Source: Aminithiophilus ramosus (GTDB taxonomy: Bacteria; Synergistota; Synergistia; Synergistales; Aminithiophilaceae). From it: a stretch of DNA of 64,000 bases. The position numbers and the translations under genes were made by a program. The notes under the pieces are model-generated. The model saw nothing but the letters and a program-made list of their open reading frames with translations. It made no database searches and was not told where the DNA came from. Positions 7,444 through 16,548 of the stretch are shown here, piece after piece. Position 1 is the first letter of the stretch. Every line of letters begins with the position of its first letter. Location: assembly GCF_018069705.1 (NCBI RefSeq), contig NZ_CP072943.1:3044338-3108337 (forward strand), in the 5' to 3' direction.

Positions 7444-9117
7444 TCAGCTCCGCTGAGCCTTGCTCCAGCTCTCCTTGAGGGAGACGGTGCGGTTGAGGAC
7501 GAGGGCTTCGGGCCGGCTGTCGTCGTCGACGATGAAATAGCCGTGGCGGAGGAACTGGAAGCGCTCGCCGGGCCCGGCCTGGCCCAGCGAGGGCTCGACG
7601 AGGGCCGAGACGACGCGGAGAGAGTCGGCGTTGAGATAGTCGCGGTAGTCCTTGCCCTCCTCCATGGAATCCATGTCCCGGAGGGTGAAGAGCCGGTCGT
7701 AGAGGCGGACCTCGGCGGCCAGGGCGTGAGAGGCCTCGACCCAGTGGAGGGTCCCCTTAACCTTGCGTCCGTCGGGGGCCTCGCCGCCGCGGCTTTCGGG
7801 GTCGTAGCGGCAGCGAAGCTCGACGACCCGGCCCGATCCGTCGCGGATCACGTCGGTGCAGGTGACGAGGTAGGCGTGCTTGAGGCGCACCTCGCTGCCC
7901 GGCGAGAGGCGGAAGAACTTCTTGGGCGGGTTCTCCATGAAGTCGTCGCGCTCGATGAAGATCTCCCGGCCGAAGGGGATCTTGCGGTACGTCGCCTCGG
8001 CCGCCTCGGGGTTGTTCAGGGCCTCGAGCTCCTCGATCTGCCCCTCGGGGTAGTTCTCGATGACCACCTTGAGCGGATCCAGGACGGCCATGACGCGGTC
8101 GGCATCGCGGTTGAGCTCCTCGCGGATGCAGAACTGGAGGAATTCGATGTCGACGAGGCTGTTGGCCTTGGAGACGCCGATGTCGGCGCAGAAGCGCCGG
8201 ATCGCCGAAGGGGTGTAGCCGCGGCGGCGGAGGCCGCTGATCGTCGGCATGCGGGGATCGTCCCAGCCGGAGACGATCTTCTCCGTCACGAGCTGGAGGA
8301 GCTTGCGCTTGCTCATGACGGTGTAGGTCAGGTTGAGGCGGGCGAACTCGTACTGACGGGGCCTGGAGGGGACGGAGACGTTCTCCAGGAACCAGTCGTA
8401 GAGGGGCCGGTGATCGGCGAACTCGAGGGTGCAGATGGAGTGGGTCACCCCTTCGATGGCGTCCTCGTAGCCGTGGGCGAAGTCGTACATGGGATAGAGA
8501 CACCAGCGGTCGCCCGTGCGGTGATGGCTCTTCTTCAGGATCCGGTAGAGGACGGGGTCGCGCATGTTGATGTTGGGATGGGCCATGTCGATCCTGGCCC
8601 GGAGGACGCGGCTCCCCTCGTCGAACTCGCCCTCGCCCATGCGGCGGAAGAGGTCGCGGTTCTCCTCGACGGAGCGGTTCCGCCAGGGCGACTCCCTGCC
8701 GGGCTCGGTCAGCGTCCCCCGTGAGGCGCGGATCTCCTCGGGGCCCTGATCGTCGACGTAGGCCCGGCCCGCCTCGATCAGCTCCAGGGCCCAGCGGTGA
8801 AAGGACTCGAAGTAGTCCGAGGCGAAACGCAGGTGGGCCCAGCGGAATCCGAGCCAGCTCACGTCGCGCTTGATCGATTCGACGTACTCCGTCTCTTCCT
8901 TGGCGGGGTTGGTGTCGTCGAAGCGCAGGTTGCAGTCGCCGCCGAACTGCTCGGCCAGACCGAAGTTGAGGCAGATCGACTTGGCGTGTCCGATGTGCAG
9001 GTAACCGTTGGGCTCGGGCGGGAAGCGGGTGACGACCTTCGAGACCCGTCCCGACTGGAGGTCGTCGCGGATGATCTGTTCGATGAAGCTGCCTCCCTGT
9101 TGCGTCCGTTCTTCCAT
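7444..9117 (-). CDS. glnS: Glutaminyl-tRNA synthetase
   Basis: 557 residues, class I synthetase charging tRNA-Gln with glutamine. HIGH at residues 41-44 within [15 protein letters not shown] and the KMSKS-equivalent VMSKRKLL are both present; the C-terminal beta-barrel anticodon-binding half is complete and the length is normal. ATG 9117 is preferred over longer frames because GGAGGAAAAGGCC precedes it directly. It has its own promoter at 9152-9180, just after the stop of the acyl-CoA ligase. Presence of GlnRS means Gln-tRNA need not rely on the indirect GatCAB route, though both may coexist. Confidence 0.96.
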   Translation of the reverse strand: MEERTQQGGSFIEQIIRDDLQSGRVSKVVTRFPPEPNGYLHIGHAKSICLNFGLAEQFGGDCNLRFDDTNPAKEETEYVESIKRDVSWLGFRWAHLRFASDYFESFHRWALELIEAGRAYVDDQGPEEIRASRGTLTEPGRESPWRNRSVEENRDLFRRMGEGEFDEGSRVLRARIDMAHPNINMRDPVLYRILKKSHHRTGDRWCLYPMYDFAHGYEDAIEGVTHSICTLEFADHRPLYDWFLENVSVPSRPRQYEFARLNLTYTVMSKRKLLQLVTEKIVSGWDDPRMPTISGLRRRGYTPSAIRRFCADIGVSKANSLVDIEFLQFCIREELNRDADRVMAVLDPLKVVIENYPEGQIEELEALNNPEAAEATYRKIPFGREIFIERDDFMENPPKKFFRLSPGSEVRLKHAYLVTCTDVIRDGSGRVVELRCRYDPESRGGEAPDGRKVKGTLHWVEASHALAAEVRLYDRLFTLRDMDSMEEGKDYRDYLNADSLRVVSALVEPSLGQAGPGERFQFLRHGYFIVDDDSRPEALVLNRTVSLKESWSKAQRS

Positions 9118-9151
9118 GGCCTTTTCCTCCGTTTGCGGTGAGCTTGAGCCC

Positions 9152-9180
9152 ATTGTACTCGTCGTGACCCCTTCCGACAA
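9152..9180 (-). promoter_or_regulatory. glnS promoter
   Basis: Minus strand TTGTCG (9180-9175), 17-base spacer, TACAAT (9157-9152). It is 35 bases before the glnS ATG and directly after the upstream gene's stop at 9187. Confidence 0.6.
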
Positions 9181-9186
9181 AAGCGA

Positions 9187-10689
9187 TCAGCCTCTGCCCC
9201 GCTCGGCGCGCCGGCGCTCCTCGTCGCGCAGGACGCGGCGCAGGACCTTGCCCAGAGGCGATCGGGGCAGCTCGCCGACGAAGGCGATCTTCCGGGGCGT
9301 CTTGAAGTGGGCCAGCCTCTCCCGGCAGAAGCGGAGCAGCTCCCTCTCCCCGGGAGGATCCATCCCCTCCTGGAGGACGACGAAGGCCTTGGGCACCTCG
9401 CCGCTGGTGGCGTTGGGACTGCCGATGACGGAGACCTCCCGGACGGCGGGGTGCTGGAGGAGCACCGACTCGACCTCCTGAGGGTAGACGTTGAAGCCGC
9501 CGACGATGATCAGGTCCGTGGCCCGATCGAGAAGGGTCAGGCAGCCGTCGTCGAGGCGGACCACGTCGCCCGTGTCGAACCAGCCGTCGCGGAAGCGCTG
9601 CTCCGTCGTCTCGGGATTGTCGCAGTAGCCTTCCGTGATGGAAGGCCCCTTCAGCCAGAGGACGCCCTCGCTCCCCTCGGGAAGGACCCGGCCCTCGTCG
9701 TCTCGGACCTCGTAGACGTAGCCGGGAATGACGGGTCCCACCGTTCCCAGGCGACGGGTGGCGTAGCTGCGGTTGACGGCGACGAGGGGAGAGCACTCGG
9801 TGAGGCCGTACCCCTCGAGAATGGGCAGACCCAGATGGGTCCGGGCCTTCTCGTCCAGGCCCAGGGGAACCTTGTCGCCGCCGACGAGGAGGGTCCGAAG
9901 GCTTTTCGGCGCCCGACCGGTCCGGGCCGCGGCGGCGCAGAGAAGGGAGATCATCGTCGGCACGGCGAGGACGACGGTGCCCTGGGCGGCATCGAGGGCG
10001 TCGAGGGCGTCGGCGACGGGGAGAAAGGAGGGGAGGACGATCTGTCTGTAGCCGGCGACGAGGGGAAGAACGGAACAGAGGCCGAAGCCGAAGGCGTGAA
10101 AGTTGGGCAGGGCGTTGAGAATCGTCTCGTCGGGACCGAGGGCGGTGATGAAGGCCAGGGCCGTTCCGACGTTGTCGAGAAGGTTGGCGTGGCTCAAGGG
10201 GACGATCTTGGGACGTCCCGTCGTGCCCGACGTGGAATAGGTCACGGCCAGGGAGGGGGCGCCCCGGCGCCCTCCGCGGCAGGTCATCGGCGGCAGGAGC
10301 CCTTCGAGGGAAGCCAGGGCGACGGGGAGACCCGAAGAGGCGGAAAGGGACGCCTGATCGGCCGAGTCGGGGAGGACGAGAAGCGACGGCTCGAGCGTCT
10401 TCAGCGTCGAGAGGAGGAGATCGCCCCCTCCCAGGGGATTGAGGGGGGCCACGGAGCCGCCCAGACTCCAGGCGGCCAGGGAGAGGGAAAGACTCAGAGG
10501 GGAGTTGGGCACCATGAAGGCCAGGCGTTGCCCCTCTCCGAAGCCTCCCCGCTCCAGGGTCTCGATGCACGAGCGCGTCCGATCGAGGAAGCGGGGAACG
10601 GACCACCACTCCCCCTTCCACCAGAGCAGGGGCACGTCTCCCATAGCCTCCAGTCTGGCAAAGACGGTTCTCTCCAGTCTCTCCGTCAT
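9187..10689 (-). CDS. AMP-forming acyl-CoA synthetase (long-chain fatty acid-CoA ligase type)
   Basis: 500 residues of the ANL superfamily: acid + ATP + CoA to acyl-CoA. The P-loop-like TYSTSGTTGRPKIV, the YGLTE motif (EGYGLTECSP), the WFDTGDVV/DRATDLIIVGGFNVYP hinge region and the C-terminal catalytic lysine context PRSPLGKVLRR are all recognisable. No membrane segment. ATG 10689 has AAGGAGG about 8 bases upstream; GTG 10692 is the alternative. It lies 16 bases after the K+ channel gene and probably shares its transcript. Substrate chain length cannot be deduced. Confidence 0.9.
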   Translation of the reverse strand: MTERLERTVFARLEAMGDVPLLWWKGEWWSVPRFLDRTRSCIETLERGGFGEGQRLAFMVPNSPLSLSLSLAAWSLGGSVAPLNPLGGGDLLLSTLKTLEPSLLVLPDSADQASLSASSGLPVALASLEGLLPPMTCRGGRRGAPSLAVTYSTSGTTGRPKIVPLSHANLLDNVGTALAFITALGPDETILNALPNFHAFGFGLCSVLPLVAGYRQIVLPSFLPVADALDALDAAQGTVVLAVPTMISLLCAAAARTGRAPKSLRTLLVGGDKVPLGLDEKARTHLGLPILEGYGLTECSPLVAVNRSYATRRLGTVGPVIPGYVYEVRDDEGRVLPEGSEGVLWLKGPSITEGYCDNPETTEQRFRDGWFDTGDVVRLDDGCLTLLDRATDLIIVGGFNVYPQEVESVLLQHPAVREVSVIGSPNATSGEVPKAFVVLQEGMDPPGERELLRFCRERLAHFKTPRKIAFVGELPRSPLGKVLRRVLRDEERRRAERGRG

Positions 10690-10705
10690 CACAGGGCCTC
10701 CTTGA

Positions 10706-11725
10706 TCACGTCGTCGAAGGATCGGAACGGGGCAGCAGAAAATCGCGCCTCAAGGCGGCCATGGCCGTTCGAGGCGCCAACAGGATGAGCTCGTCTCCCC
10801 CTTCGATCCGTTTCTCCCCCGAGGGGTTGTAGGCGACGCTTCCGTCGACGCCGTGGATGGCGACGACGATGGCGTTGTAGCGCGAGCGGAGAGGGGCCTC
10901 CTTCAGGGCGAGCCCCTCCAGGGAACTGCCGTCGACGACGCGGAAGGATTCGAAATCGAGGTCCAGTTCGCGGGAGAGGTTGATGAGTTCGAAGAAATCG
11001 GCCACGGCCGGGCTCAGGGCGGCCCGCGCCAGGGCGACGGCACCGGCCCGGACGGGATTGATGACCTTGTCGGCGCCGGCCCGGTAGAGGGCGTTGACGG
11101 CCTGGGCGTCGCTGGCGCGGACGACGATGCGCAGGTCCGCCTTGAGGGCCTTGGCCGAAAGGGTGACATAGACGTTGTCGGCGTCGGCCGAGAGGGCCGC
11201 CACCAGCCCCCGGGCGCGGTGGATCCCCGCCTTGGCGAGGATCTCCTCGCCCGTCGCGTCGCCGACGAGGACGGGCCACCGGTCGGAGGGGAGAGAGGCG
11301 ATCCGCTCGGCGTCGCGTTCGATGACGACGAGACTCTGACCGGCGGCGGCGATCTGCTCCGCCACCTGGAGCCCCACCCGGCCGAGACCGCAGACGATCC
11401 AGTGGTCGTTGAGACGTTCCAACCCGTTATCCCTCCGTTTTCCCAGAACCTGGCGCATCCTGTCGACGACGATCGTCTGGACGAGCCTCCCCACGATGAC
11501 GCCGACGGTGCCCACGGCGGCGATGATGTAAAATGTGAGAAAGACCTTGGCCTCGGGCGTCAGATAGGGCGGGGCCTCATAGCCCACCGTGGCCAGGGTG
11601 GTGACGATGTAGAAAAGGGCGTCGATCCAGGGGAGATCGGCCAGCAGGCGGAGGCCGAGAACGCCGACGGCGATCAGCCCCAGGGCGATGGTCAGCCAGA
11701 AAAGCAGATTCGTCCTTTCCTTCAC
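10706..11725 (-). CDS. Two-TM potassium channel with C-terminal RCK (TrkA-N/TrkA-C) domain
   Basis: 339 residues: TM1 (about 8-28), pore helix and filter (residues 40-50), TM2 (about 60-85), then a Rossmann RCK domain beginning HWIVCGLGRVG and a TrkA-C-like end. MthK-type channels gate K+ on ligand binding to the RCK ring. The filter reads TVGYE (46-50) rather than TVGYG, so the last filter Gly is replaced by Glu, which is unusual. GTG start at 11725 follows GGGGAGCG. Divergent from exonuclease III. Confidence 0.88.
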   Translation of the reverse strand: MKERTNLLFWLTIALGLIAVGVLGLRLLADLPWIDALFYIVTTLATVGYEAPPYLTPEAKVFLTFYIIAAVGTVGVIVGRLVQTIVVDRMRQVLGKRRDNGLERLNDHWIVCGLGRVGLQVAEQIAAAGQSLVVIERDAERIASLPSDRWPVLVGDATGEEILAKAGIHRARGLVAALSADADNVYVTLSAKALKADLRIVVRASDAQAVNALYRAGADKVINPVRAGAVALARAALSPAVADFFELINLSRELDLDFESFRVVDGSSLEGLALKEAPLRSRYNAIVVAIHGVDGSVAYNPSGEKRIEGGDELILLAPRTAMAALRRDFLLPRSDPSTT

Positions 11726-11857
11726 GCGATTCGCTCCCCTGTCGAGACGTGGGCAAAACCCTTTCGGAACGCGAGGGACATTTTATTATAGTCGGAATAG
11801 AGCACCCCGTTATCCCCTCGCGGCAGATTTTTCTCCCAAGCAAGGAGGCGGATTTTT

Positions 11858-12643
11858 ATGGCCCTTTTCTCCGTGGCGACCTTCAACGTCAATTCCGTCC
11901 GCTCCCGGCTCCCCGTCCTGGAGCGCTGGCTTTCGGCGAACCCCGTCGACGTTTTGGCCCTTCAGGAGACGAAGGTCGTCGACGACGACTTCCCCCTCCC
12001 CTTCTTCTCCGACAGGGGCTACCACGTCGCCTTCCGGGGCCAGAAGGCCTACAGCGGCGTCGCCCTGGCCTCTCGCCTCCCTTTCGACGACGTCTTCCAC
12101 GGATTCGGCGACGGCCTCGAACCCGACGACGGACCGCGCCTCATCGGCGCCCGCTGGGGCGCCATGACCGTCGTCAACACCTACGTCCCCCAGGGGAAGA
12201 GCCTCGACCACCCCGACTTCGAGTACAAAAAGCGTTTCCTTCGGCGTCTGGCGACCCTCTTCGACAGGGAGACGTCCCGCGGCGCCCAGAATCTCTGGGT
12301 GGGCGACCTCAACGTGGCGCCCACCGAATCCGACGTGACCAACGCCTCCACCAAAGGGGATCACGTCTGCTTCCACGCCTCCATCCGGGAGGCCTTCGCC
12401 GCCGTCGTCGACGGCCGTTTCGTCGACGTCTTCCGCAAGCACCGCCCCGGCGAGGGCGAGTTCTCCTTCTGGGACTACCGCGTCAAAAACGCCCTGGGGC
12501 GCAACATCGGCTGGCGCATCGACCACATCCTGGCCTCGGCCGACCTGGCCGATACCTCCGTCGACGCCTTCGTCGACAGGGAACCGCGGAGCTGGGAGAG
12601 GCCCTCCGATCACACCGTCGTCGTCGCCCGCTTCCGGCGATGA
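11858..12643 (+). CDS. xth: Exodeoxyribonuclease III
   Basis: 261 residues of the AP-endonuclease/exonuclease III family for base-excision repair. Motifs: NVNSVRSRL at the N-terminus, LQETKV with the metal-binding Glu, GDLNVAPTESDV, and the terminal SDHTVVV with the catalytic His. Length and motif order are standard. AAGGAGG lies about 9 bases before the ATG. Its stop overlaps the next start (ATGA), so a PduX-like kinase gene follows in the same transcript. Confidence 0.95.
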   Translation: MALFSVATFNVNSVRSRLPVLERWLSANPVDVLALQETKVVDDDFPLPFFSDRGYHVAFRGQKAYSGVALASRLPFDDVFHGFGDGLEPDDGPRLIGARWGAMTVVNTYVPQGKSLDHPDFEYKKRFLRRLATLFDRETSRGAQNLWVGDLNVAPTESDVTNASTKGDHVCFHASIREAFAAVVDGRFVDVFRKHRPGEGEFSFWDYRVKNALGRNIGWRIDHILASADLADTSVDAFVDREPRSWERPSDHTVVVARFRR

Positions 12644-13554
12644 GCGAAGCCTCCGTCGCGCTGGCCGGAACGGTCGGCGAATGGGTCCAGGGGTGGATCT
12701 TGCCCGACGGGGAGGCTCTGGTCAGCCTCGTCGTCCCCTGGCGGGGGCGCGTCTCCGTCGGAGAGGACCTCGACGACCCCCTTCCGGCCAAGGCGGCCTC
12801 GGCCCTGGCCGTTGCCCGGCGCCGCCTGGACCGGCCCGGGCTGGGCGCCCGGATCGACAACCCTCTCCCCGTCGGCAAGGGACTGGCCTCGTCGACGGTC
12901 GACGTCTGCGGCATCCTGGCGGCGGCCTCGCGCCTCGCCTCCCCTCCCTGGGGCGAGGAGGAGATCTTCTCCCTGGCCTGCTCCGTCGAGCCCTCCGACG
13001 GCATCCTCTTTCCCGGCCTGGCTCTCGTCGACCACCTGAGGGGACGGCTCATCGAGCGTCTGCCGCCGCCGCCCCCCCTGAGCCTTCTGGCCCTCATCCC
13101 TCCCCGGAGCCTCGACACAGAGGCGTACCGCCGCGATCCCGCCTTCCTGAAAAGGGTCCGCGATCGGGCGCCGGAGCACCTCAGGGCCTACTCCTGGCTG
13201 CGCCGGGGACTCTTCGAGGGAGACGGAGCCCTCGTCGCCCGAGGGGCCACCCTCTCGGCTCGGACCCAGAACGGGCTGCTCCCCAGGCCCGAATGGCCCC
13301 TGCTCGAGGAGGGGCTGCGCTGGCCGGGAGCGCTCGGCATCGCCCTTGCCCATTCGGGGACGGCCTCGGCCCTTCTCTTCCGGGACCGGCCGTCGGCCGA
13401 CGAGGCGCGACGGCGTCTCGTCAAAGGGTTCTCGGGATCGGTCGTCCTCTTCGAGCCCTGCGGCGGCGGAATCGCTCCCCTCGACACGCCGCCGGGAAAG
13501 GGAAAGGGAAACGTCACCAGAAACGGCCATCTTTCAAGGAGGTGTCCCCTGTGA
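12640..13554 (+). CDS. pduX: GHMP kinase, PduX-like L-threonine kinase
   Basis: 304 residues. GEWVQG near the N-terminus and the GHMP ATP loop PVGKGLASSTVDVCG (about residues 85-100), followed by EPSDGILFPGLALVDH, match the PduX family. PduX phosphorylates L-threonine to the precursor of the aminopropanol linker of cobalamin's nucleotide loop, so it serves B12 synthesis or corrinoid salvage. Start and stop overlap neighbours by 4 bases. Being between a repair nuclease and a secreted propeller gives no functional context; a cobalamin-controlled operon lies elsewhere in the window. Another GHMP substrate cannot be excluded. Confidence 0.78.
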   Translation: MSEASVALAGTVGEWVQGWILPDGEALVSLVVPWRGRVSVGEDLDDPLPAKAASALAVARRRLDRPGLGARIDNPLPVGKGLASSTVDVCGILAAASRLASPPWGEEEIFSLACSVEPSDGILFPGLALVDHLRGRLIERLPPPPPLSLLALIPPRSLDTEAYRRDPAFLKRVRDRAPEHLRAYSWLRRGLFEGDGALVARGATLSARTQNGLLPRPEWPLLEEGLRWPGALGIALAHSGTASALLFRDRPSADEARRRLVKGFSGSVVLFEPCGGGIAPLDTPPGKGKGNVTRNGHLSRRCPL

Positions 13555-14645
13555 AGAAAACGTTCGGAACCGTCCTCGTCGCGCTCCTCTTTTCGCTTTT
13601 CGCCGTCGCGGCCGCCTCGGCCCTGGAAGTCGGCTACCGCGCCGACAAGGGCCGCAGCGCCGTCTTCGCCCCGGGAGGCGTCGTCCGGGGCGAGTCGGCC
13701 TGGACCTTCAACGCCGAGGGAGGCGTCACGGCCTCGCCCATCGTCGTCGGTTCGACCCTCTACGTCGGCAGCCAGGGAGGGCGCGTCTACGCCCTCGAGG
13801 CCGCCACGGGACGCCCCTTTTGGTCCGTCTCCGTCGGCGGCTCCGTCTCGGCCTCGCCGGCCTTCGCCGACGGGAAGCTCTTCGTCGGCACCGATTCGGG
13901 GGCCGTCTTCTGCCTCAATGCCGCCGACGGGCGGGAACTGTGGCGCTACGGCGGAGACTGGTCCTTCCGCGCCTCGCCCGCCGTCGTCGGCGGCGTCGTC
14001 TACATCGGCGACCTTGGCGGGACCGTCATGGCCCTCAACGCTTCGTCCGGGAAACCTCTCTGGAGCTTCGGCTCCGACCGCTGGTTCTCGGCCTCTCCCC
14101 TTCCCGCGGGAGACCTGGTCTTCGTCGGCGGCCACGGGGGACGCTTCTCGGCCCTCGAGGCCGCAACGGGAAAAGAGCGCTGGGGCAGCTCCACGGGAGG
14201 TCCCCTCGACGTGTCGGCCTCGTACCGCGACGGCATCGTCTACTTCGGCGGCAACGGCGGCTGTCTCTACGCCGTCCAGGTCTTCAAGGTCATCCCCCTC
14301 TGGCAGGCCTGCGTCGACAGCGGCATCTCGACGGCCATCGCCCTCTCGGGGAACAGGGCCTTCTTCGGCACCTACGACGGCGGCCTCTACGCCCTGGACA
14401 TCGCGGCCAAGGGCAACATCCTCTGGCGCTTCGCCGCCGACGGGGCCATCCTCTCCGATCCGGCCGTCGAAGGCGACCGGGTCTACTTCGGCGGAGCCGA
14501 CGGCCGCATCCACGCCCTCCACGTCGCCTCGGGCCAGGAGCTCTGGAGCTACGATGCCGGCGCCGAAATCGTCGCCGGTCCCGTCCTCTGGAAGGGAACG
14601 CTCCTCTACGGAACCACGACGGGCCTCGTCGGCGCCCTGCGCTGA
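13551..14645 (+). CDS. Secreted PQQ-like beta-propeller protein
   Basis: 364 residues with a cleavable signal peptide (KK then LVALLFSLFAVAAASA, cleavage near residue 24). The remainder is about seven repeats of roughly 40 residues, each with the pattern YVGS..GRVYALEAATGR..W, typical of PQQ-like/BamB-like propellers. No lipobox and no Synergist-CTERM tail, so it is probably free in the periplasm or outside. GTG 13551 overlaps the kinase stop and has AAGGAGG upstream. Function unknown; the fold usually binds proteins or ligands. Confidence 0.8.
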   Translation: MKKTFGTVLVALLFSLFAVAAASALEVGYRADKGRSAVFAPGGVVRGESAWTFNAEGGVTASPIVVGSTLYVGSQGGRVYALEAATGRPFWSVSVGGSVSASPAFADGKLFVGTDSGAVFCLNAADGRELWRYGGDWSFRASPAVVGGVVYIGDLGGTVMALNASSGKPLWSFGSDRWFSASPLPAGDLVFVGGHGGRFSALEAATGKERWGSSTGGPLDVSASYRDGIVYFGGNGGCLYAVQVFKVIPLWQACVDSGISTAIALSGNRAFFGTYDGGLYALDIAAKGNILWRFAADGAILSDPAVEGDRVYFGGADGRIHALHVASGQELWSYDAGAEIVAGPVLWKGTLLYGTTTGLVGALR

Positions 14646-14684
14646 CGAGAGGCGACCTCTCCCCTTACTTTTGGATGACAGGCC

Positions 14685-14713
14685 TTGACATAGGGAGAGC
14701 CTTTCGCTAGAAT
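14685..14713 (+). promoter_or_regulatory. Strong sigma-70 promoter of the decarboxylase-aminotransferase-ABC operon
   Basis: TTGACA (14685-14690), 17-base spacer, TAGAAT (14708-14713): one of the best promoters in the window. It gives a leader of about 210 bases before the first gene at 14932. Confidence 0.8.
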
Positions 14714-14931
14714 TAAGCTTGTAGATCTTTTTCCACCATCGAACTCTGGTCTCCTCGAGGGGCCGCGCCTGGGGCCGGCCCCTCTCTTCGTCACCTCTTT
14801 CGGAAGCTCCCTTCGCACCCCGTTCGGAGAACCTTCTCCGTCCGTCGTCCTCTCGCCTCAGATTCCGCCCGTCGGCAGCCCGCCGACGGCTGTGTCATGC
14901 CCATTCGATCCGCACAAGGAAAGGTGATGGA
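14714..14931 (+). promoter_or_regulatory. Structured 5' leader with two hairpins
   Basis: GAGGGGCCG (14757-14765) pairs with CGGCCCCTC (14776-14784) and is followed by TCTTCGTC. CCGTCGGC (14869-14876) pairs with GCCGACGG (14882-14889). No T-box GGTGGNACC core, no SAM, glycine or lysine riboswitch core and no leader peptide with repeated codons was found. The long leader behind a strong promoter suggests RNA-level control, ligand unknown. Confidence 0.4.
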
Positions 14932-16548
14932 ATGAACGTACGAACAGGAGCGGCACAGGCCGTCAAAACCCTCGAAATTCTCGGCGTGAAGACCCTTTTC
15001 GGCATCCCCGGCATCCACAACCTCGACCTCTACGACGCCCTTCTCGACTCCCCCATCGAAGTCCTCACGACACGACACGAACAGGGCGCCGCCTTCGCCG
15101 CCGACGGCTACGGCCGCATGACGGGAGAGCCGGGAGTGGCCCTCGTCATCGGCGGACCGGGGCTCACGAACGCCCTCACCCCTCTCGGCCAGGCCTTTCA
15201 CGACTCCGTCCCCCTCCTCCTCCTCTCCAGCGACGTTCCCCGGGCCTACGGCAAAAGCCGCCGGGGCTTTCTGCACGAGCTGCGCGACGGCCAGGGAATG
15301 GCCCGGAGCGTCTGCAAGGAGAGCCTGGCCGTGACGGAGGCCGCCGACATCGCCCCGGCCATCGAGAGGGGCTGGACGCTCTGCCGTCAGGGCCGTCCCG
15401 GCCCCGTCCACGTCCAGATCCCTCTCGATCTTCTGGCTCAGAGGGGCTCCTTCGACGATCCCCGGCCTCCTCGACGTCCTTCCGCCCCCCTCCTGCCGCA
15501 GGAGCCTTTCGACGAGGCCCTCTCCCTTCTCCGCGAGGCCCCTCAGGCGGCCTTCGTCGCCGGAGGCGGGGCCCGTCACGCCCGATCCCTGACGGAGCTC
15601 GTCGAGAAGCTCGGCGCCCCTCTGGCGACGACCTGCGCCGGCAAGGGCATTCTCGACGAGGGTCATCCCCTCAGCCTCGGAACGACCCTCCATCTGGCTC
15701 CGGTCCGGACCTTTCTCGAATCGGTCGACGTCCTCGTCGTCGTCGGTTCCGAGCTGTCGCCGACCGACCTGTGGGAAAACCCCCTCAGGCCGAGGGGGAA
15801 GGTGATCCGCGTCGACGTCGATCCCTCCCACTTCACCGCCTCGCCCCAAGCCGACGTGGCCCTCGCCGCCGACGGCGATCTCGTCGTCGGGGCCCTCGCC
15901 GCGGCACTGGAACGCCGACCCTACTCCGTCGAGGAGCGGGGAAGGACGGTCCGGCGCCTTCTCGACGAGGCCCGCTCCTCCCTGCCTTCCGTGACGGGTC
16001 TGGGCCCCCTGGCCGACGAGGTCCGGTCCTTTCTGCGGGCCCTCCGCCGGGGCCTGCCCCGGGAAGGCGTCCTCTTCGCCGACATGACGACGCCGGCCTA
16101 CATGGCCCTCAGCGAATTTCCCGTCGCCGAGGCCGGCCTCTTCTTCCACCCCGTCGGCTTCGGCACCCTCGGCTGGGCCCTGCCCGCCGCCCTGGGAGCC
16201 CGCGCCGCCGACAGGCAGAGACCTCTCGTCGTCCTCTGCGGCGACGGCGGGTTCCAGTTCACCCTGCCCGAGCTGGCTCTGGCCGTCGAATCCCGCCTTC
16301 CCCTCGTCATCGTCATCTGGAACGACGGGGGTTTCGGCGAGATCCGCCGCAACGAGGAGCTTCGCCACAGAGGGCGGACCCTCGCCGTCGACCAGAGCCT
16401 TCCCGATCTTCCCGCCCTGGCCCGGGCCTACGGCGTCGACGCCTCGGTCCTCTTCTCGCCCCGGGAGCTGGAGACGGCCCTGAGCCAGGCCCTGGCCTCG
16501 GGGAAAACGACGCTCATCGACTACCGATCGGGAGGGCAGGGACGATGA
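14932..16548 (+). CDS. Thiamine-diphosphate-dependent 2-oxoacid decarboxylase (AruI-like)
   Basis: 538 residues with the three ThDP-enzyme domains: N-terminal Pyr domain with the activating Glu E50 in TTRHEQGAAFAADGYGR, a central domain, and a C-terminal PP domain with the ThDP motif GDGGFQFTLPE...WNDGGFGE. It lacks evident FAD-specific features of biosynthetic acetolactate synthase. The start (LFGIPGIHNLDLYDAL) resembles 5-guanidino-2-oxopentanoate decarboxylase AruI. AAGGAAAGGTGATGG precedes the ATG. It overlaps the aminotransferase gene by 4 bases, so a transaminase-decarboxylase pair is likely; the substrate is inferred, not shown. Confidence 0.8.
   Translation: MNVRTGAAQAVKTLEILGVKTLFGIPGIHNLDLYDALLDSPIEVLTTRHEQGAAFAADGYGRMTGEPGVALVIGGPGLTNALTPLGQAFHDSVPLLLLSSDVPRAYGKSRRGFLHELRDGQGMARSVCKESLAVTEAADIAPAIERGWTLCRQGRPGPVHVQIPLDLLAQRGSFDDPRPPRRPSAPLLPQEPFDEALSLLREAPQAAFVAGGGARHARSLTELVEKLGAPLATTCAGKGILDEGHPLSLGTTLHLAPVRTFLESVDVLVVVGSELSPTDLWENPLRPRGKVIRVDVDPSHFTASPQADVALAADGDLVVGALAAALERRPYSVEERGRTVRRLLDEARSSLPSVTGLGPLADEVRSFLRALRRGLPREGVLFADMTTPAYMALSEFPVAEAGLFFHPVGFGTLGWALPAALGARAADRQRPLVVLCGDGGFQFTLPELALAVESRLPLVIVIWNDGGFGEIRRNEELRHRGRTLAVDQSLPDLPALARAYGVDASVLFSPRELETALSQALASGKTTLIDYRSGGQGR

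Noticed and set aside
14714..14931. T-box or known amino-acid riboswitch in the decarboxylase leader
   Set aside because: No T-box core GGTGGNACC, no specifier-loop arrangement and no glycine or lysine riboswitch consensus was found.
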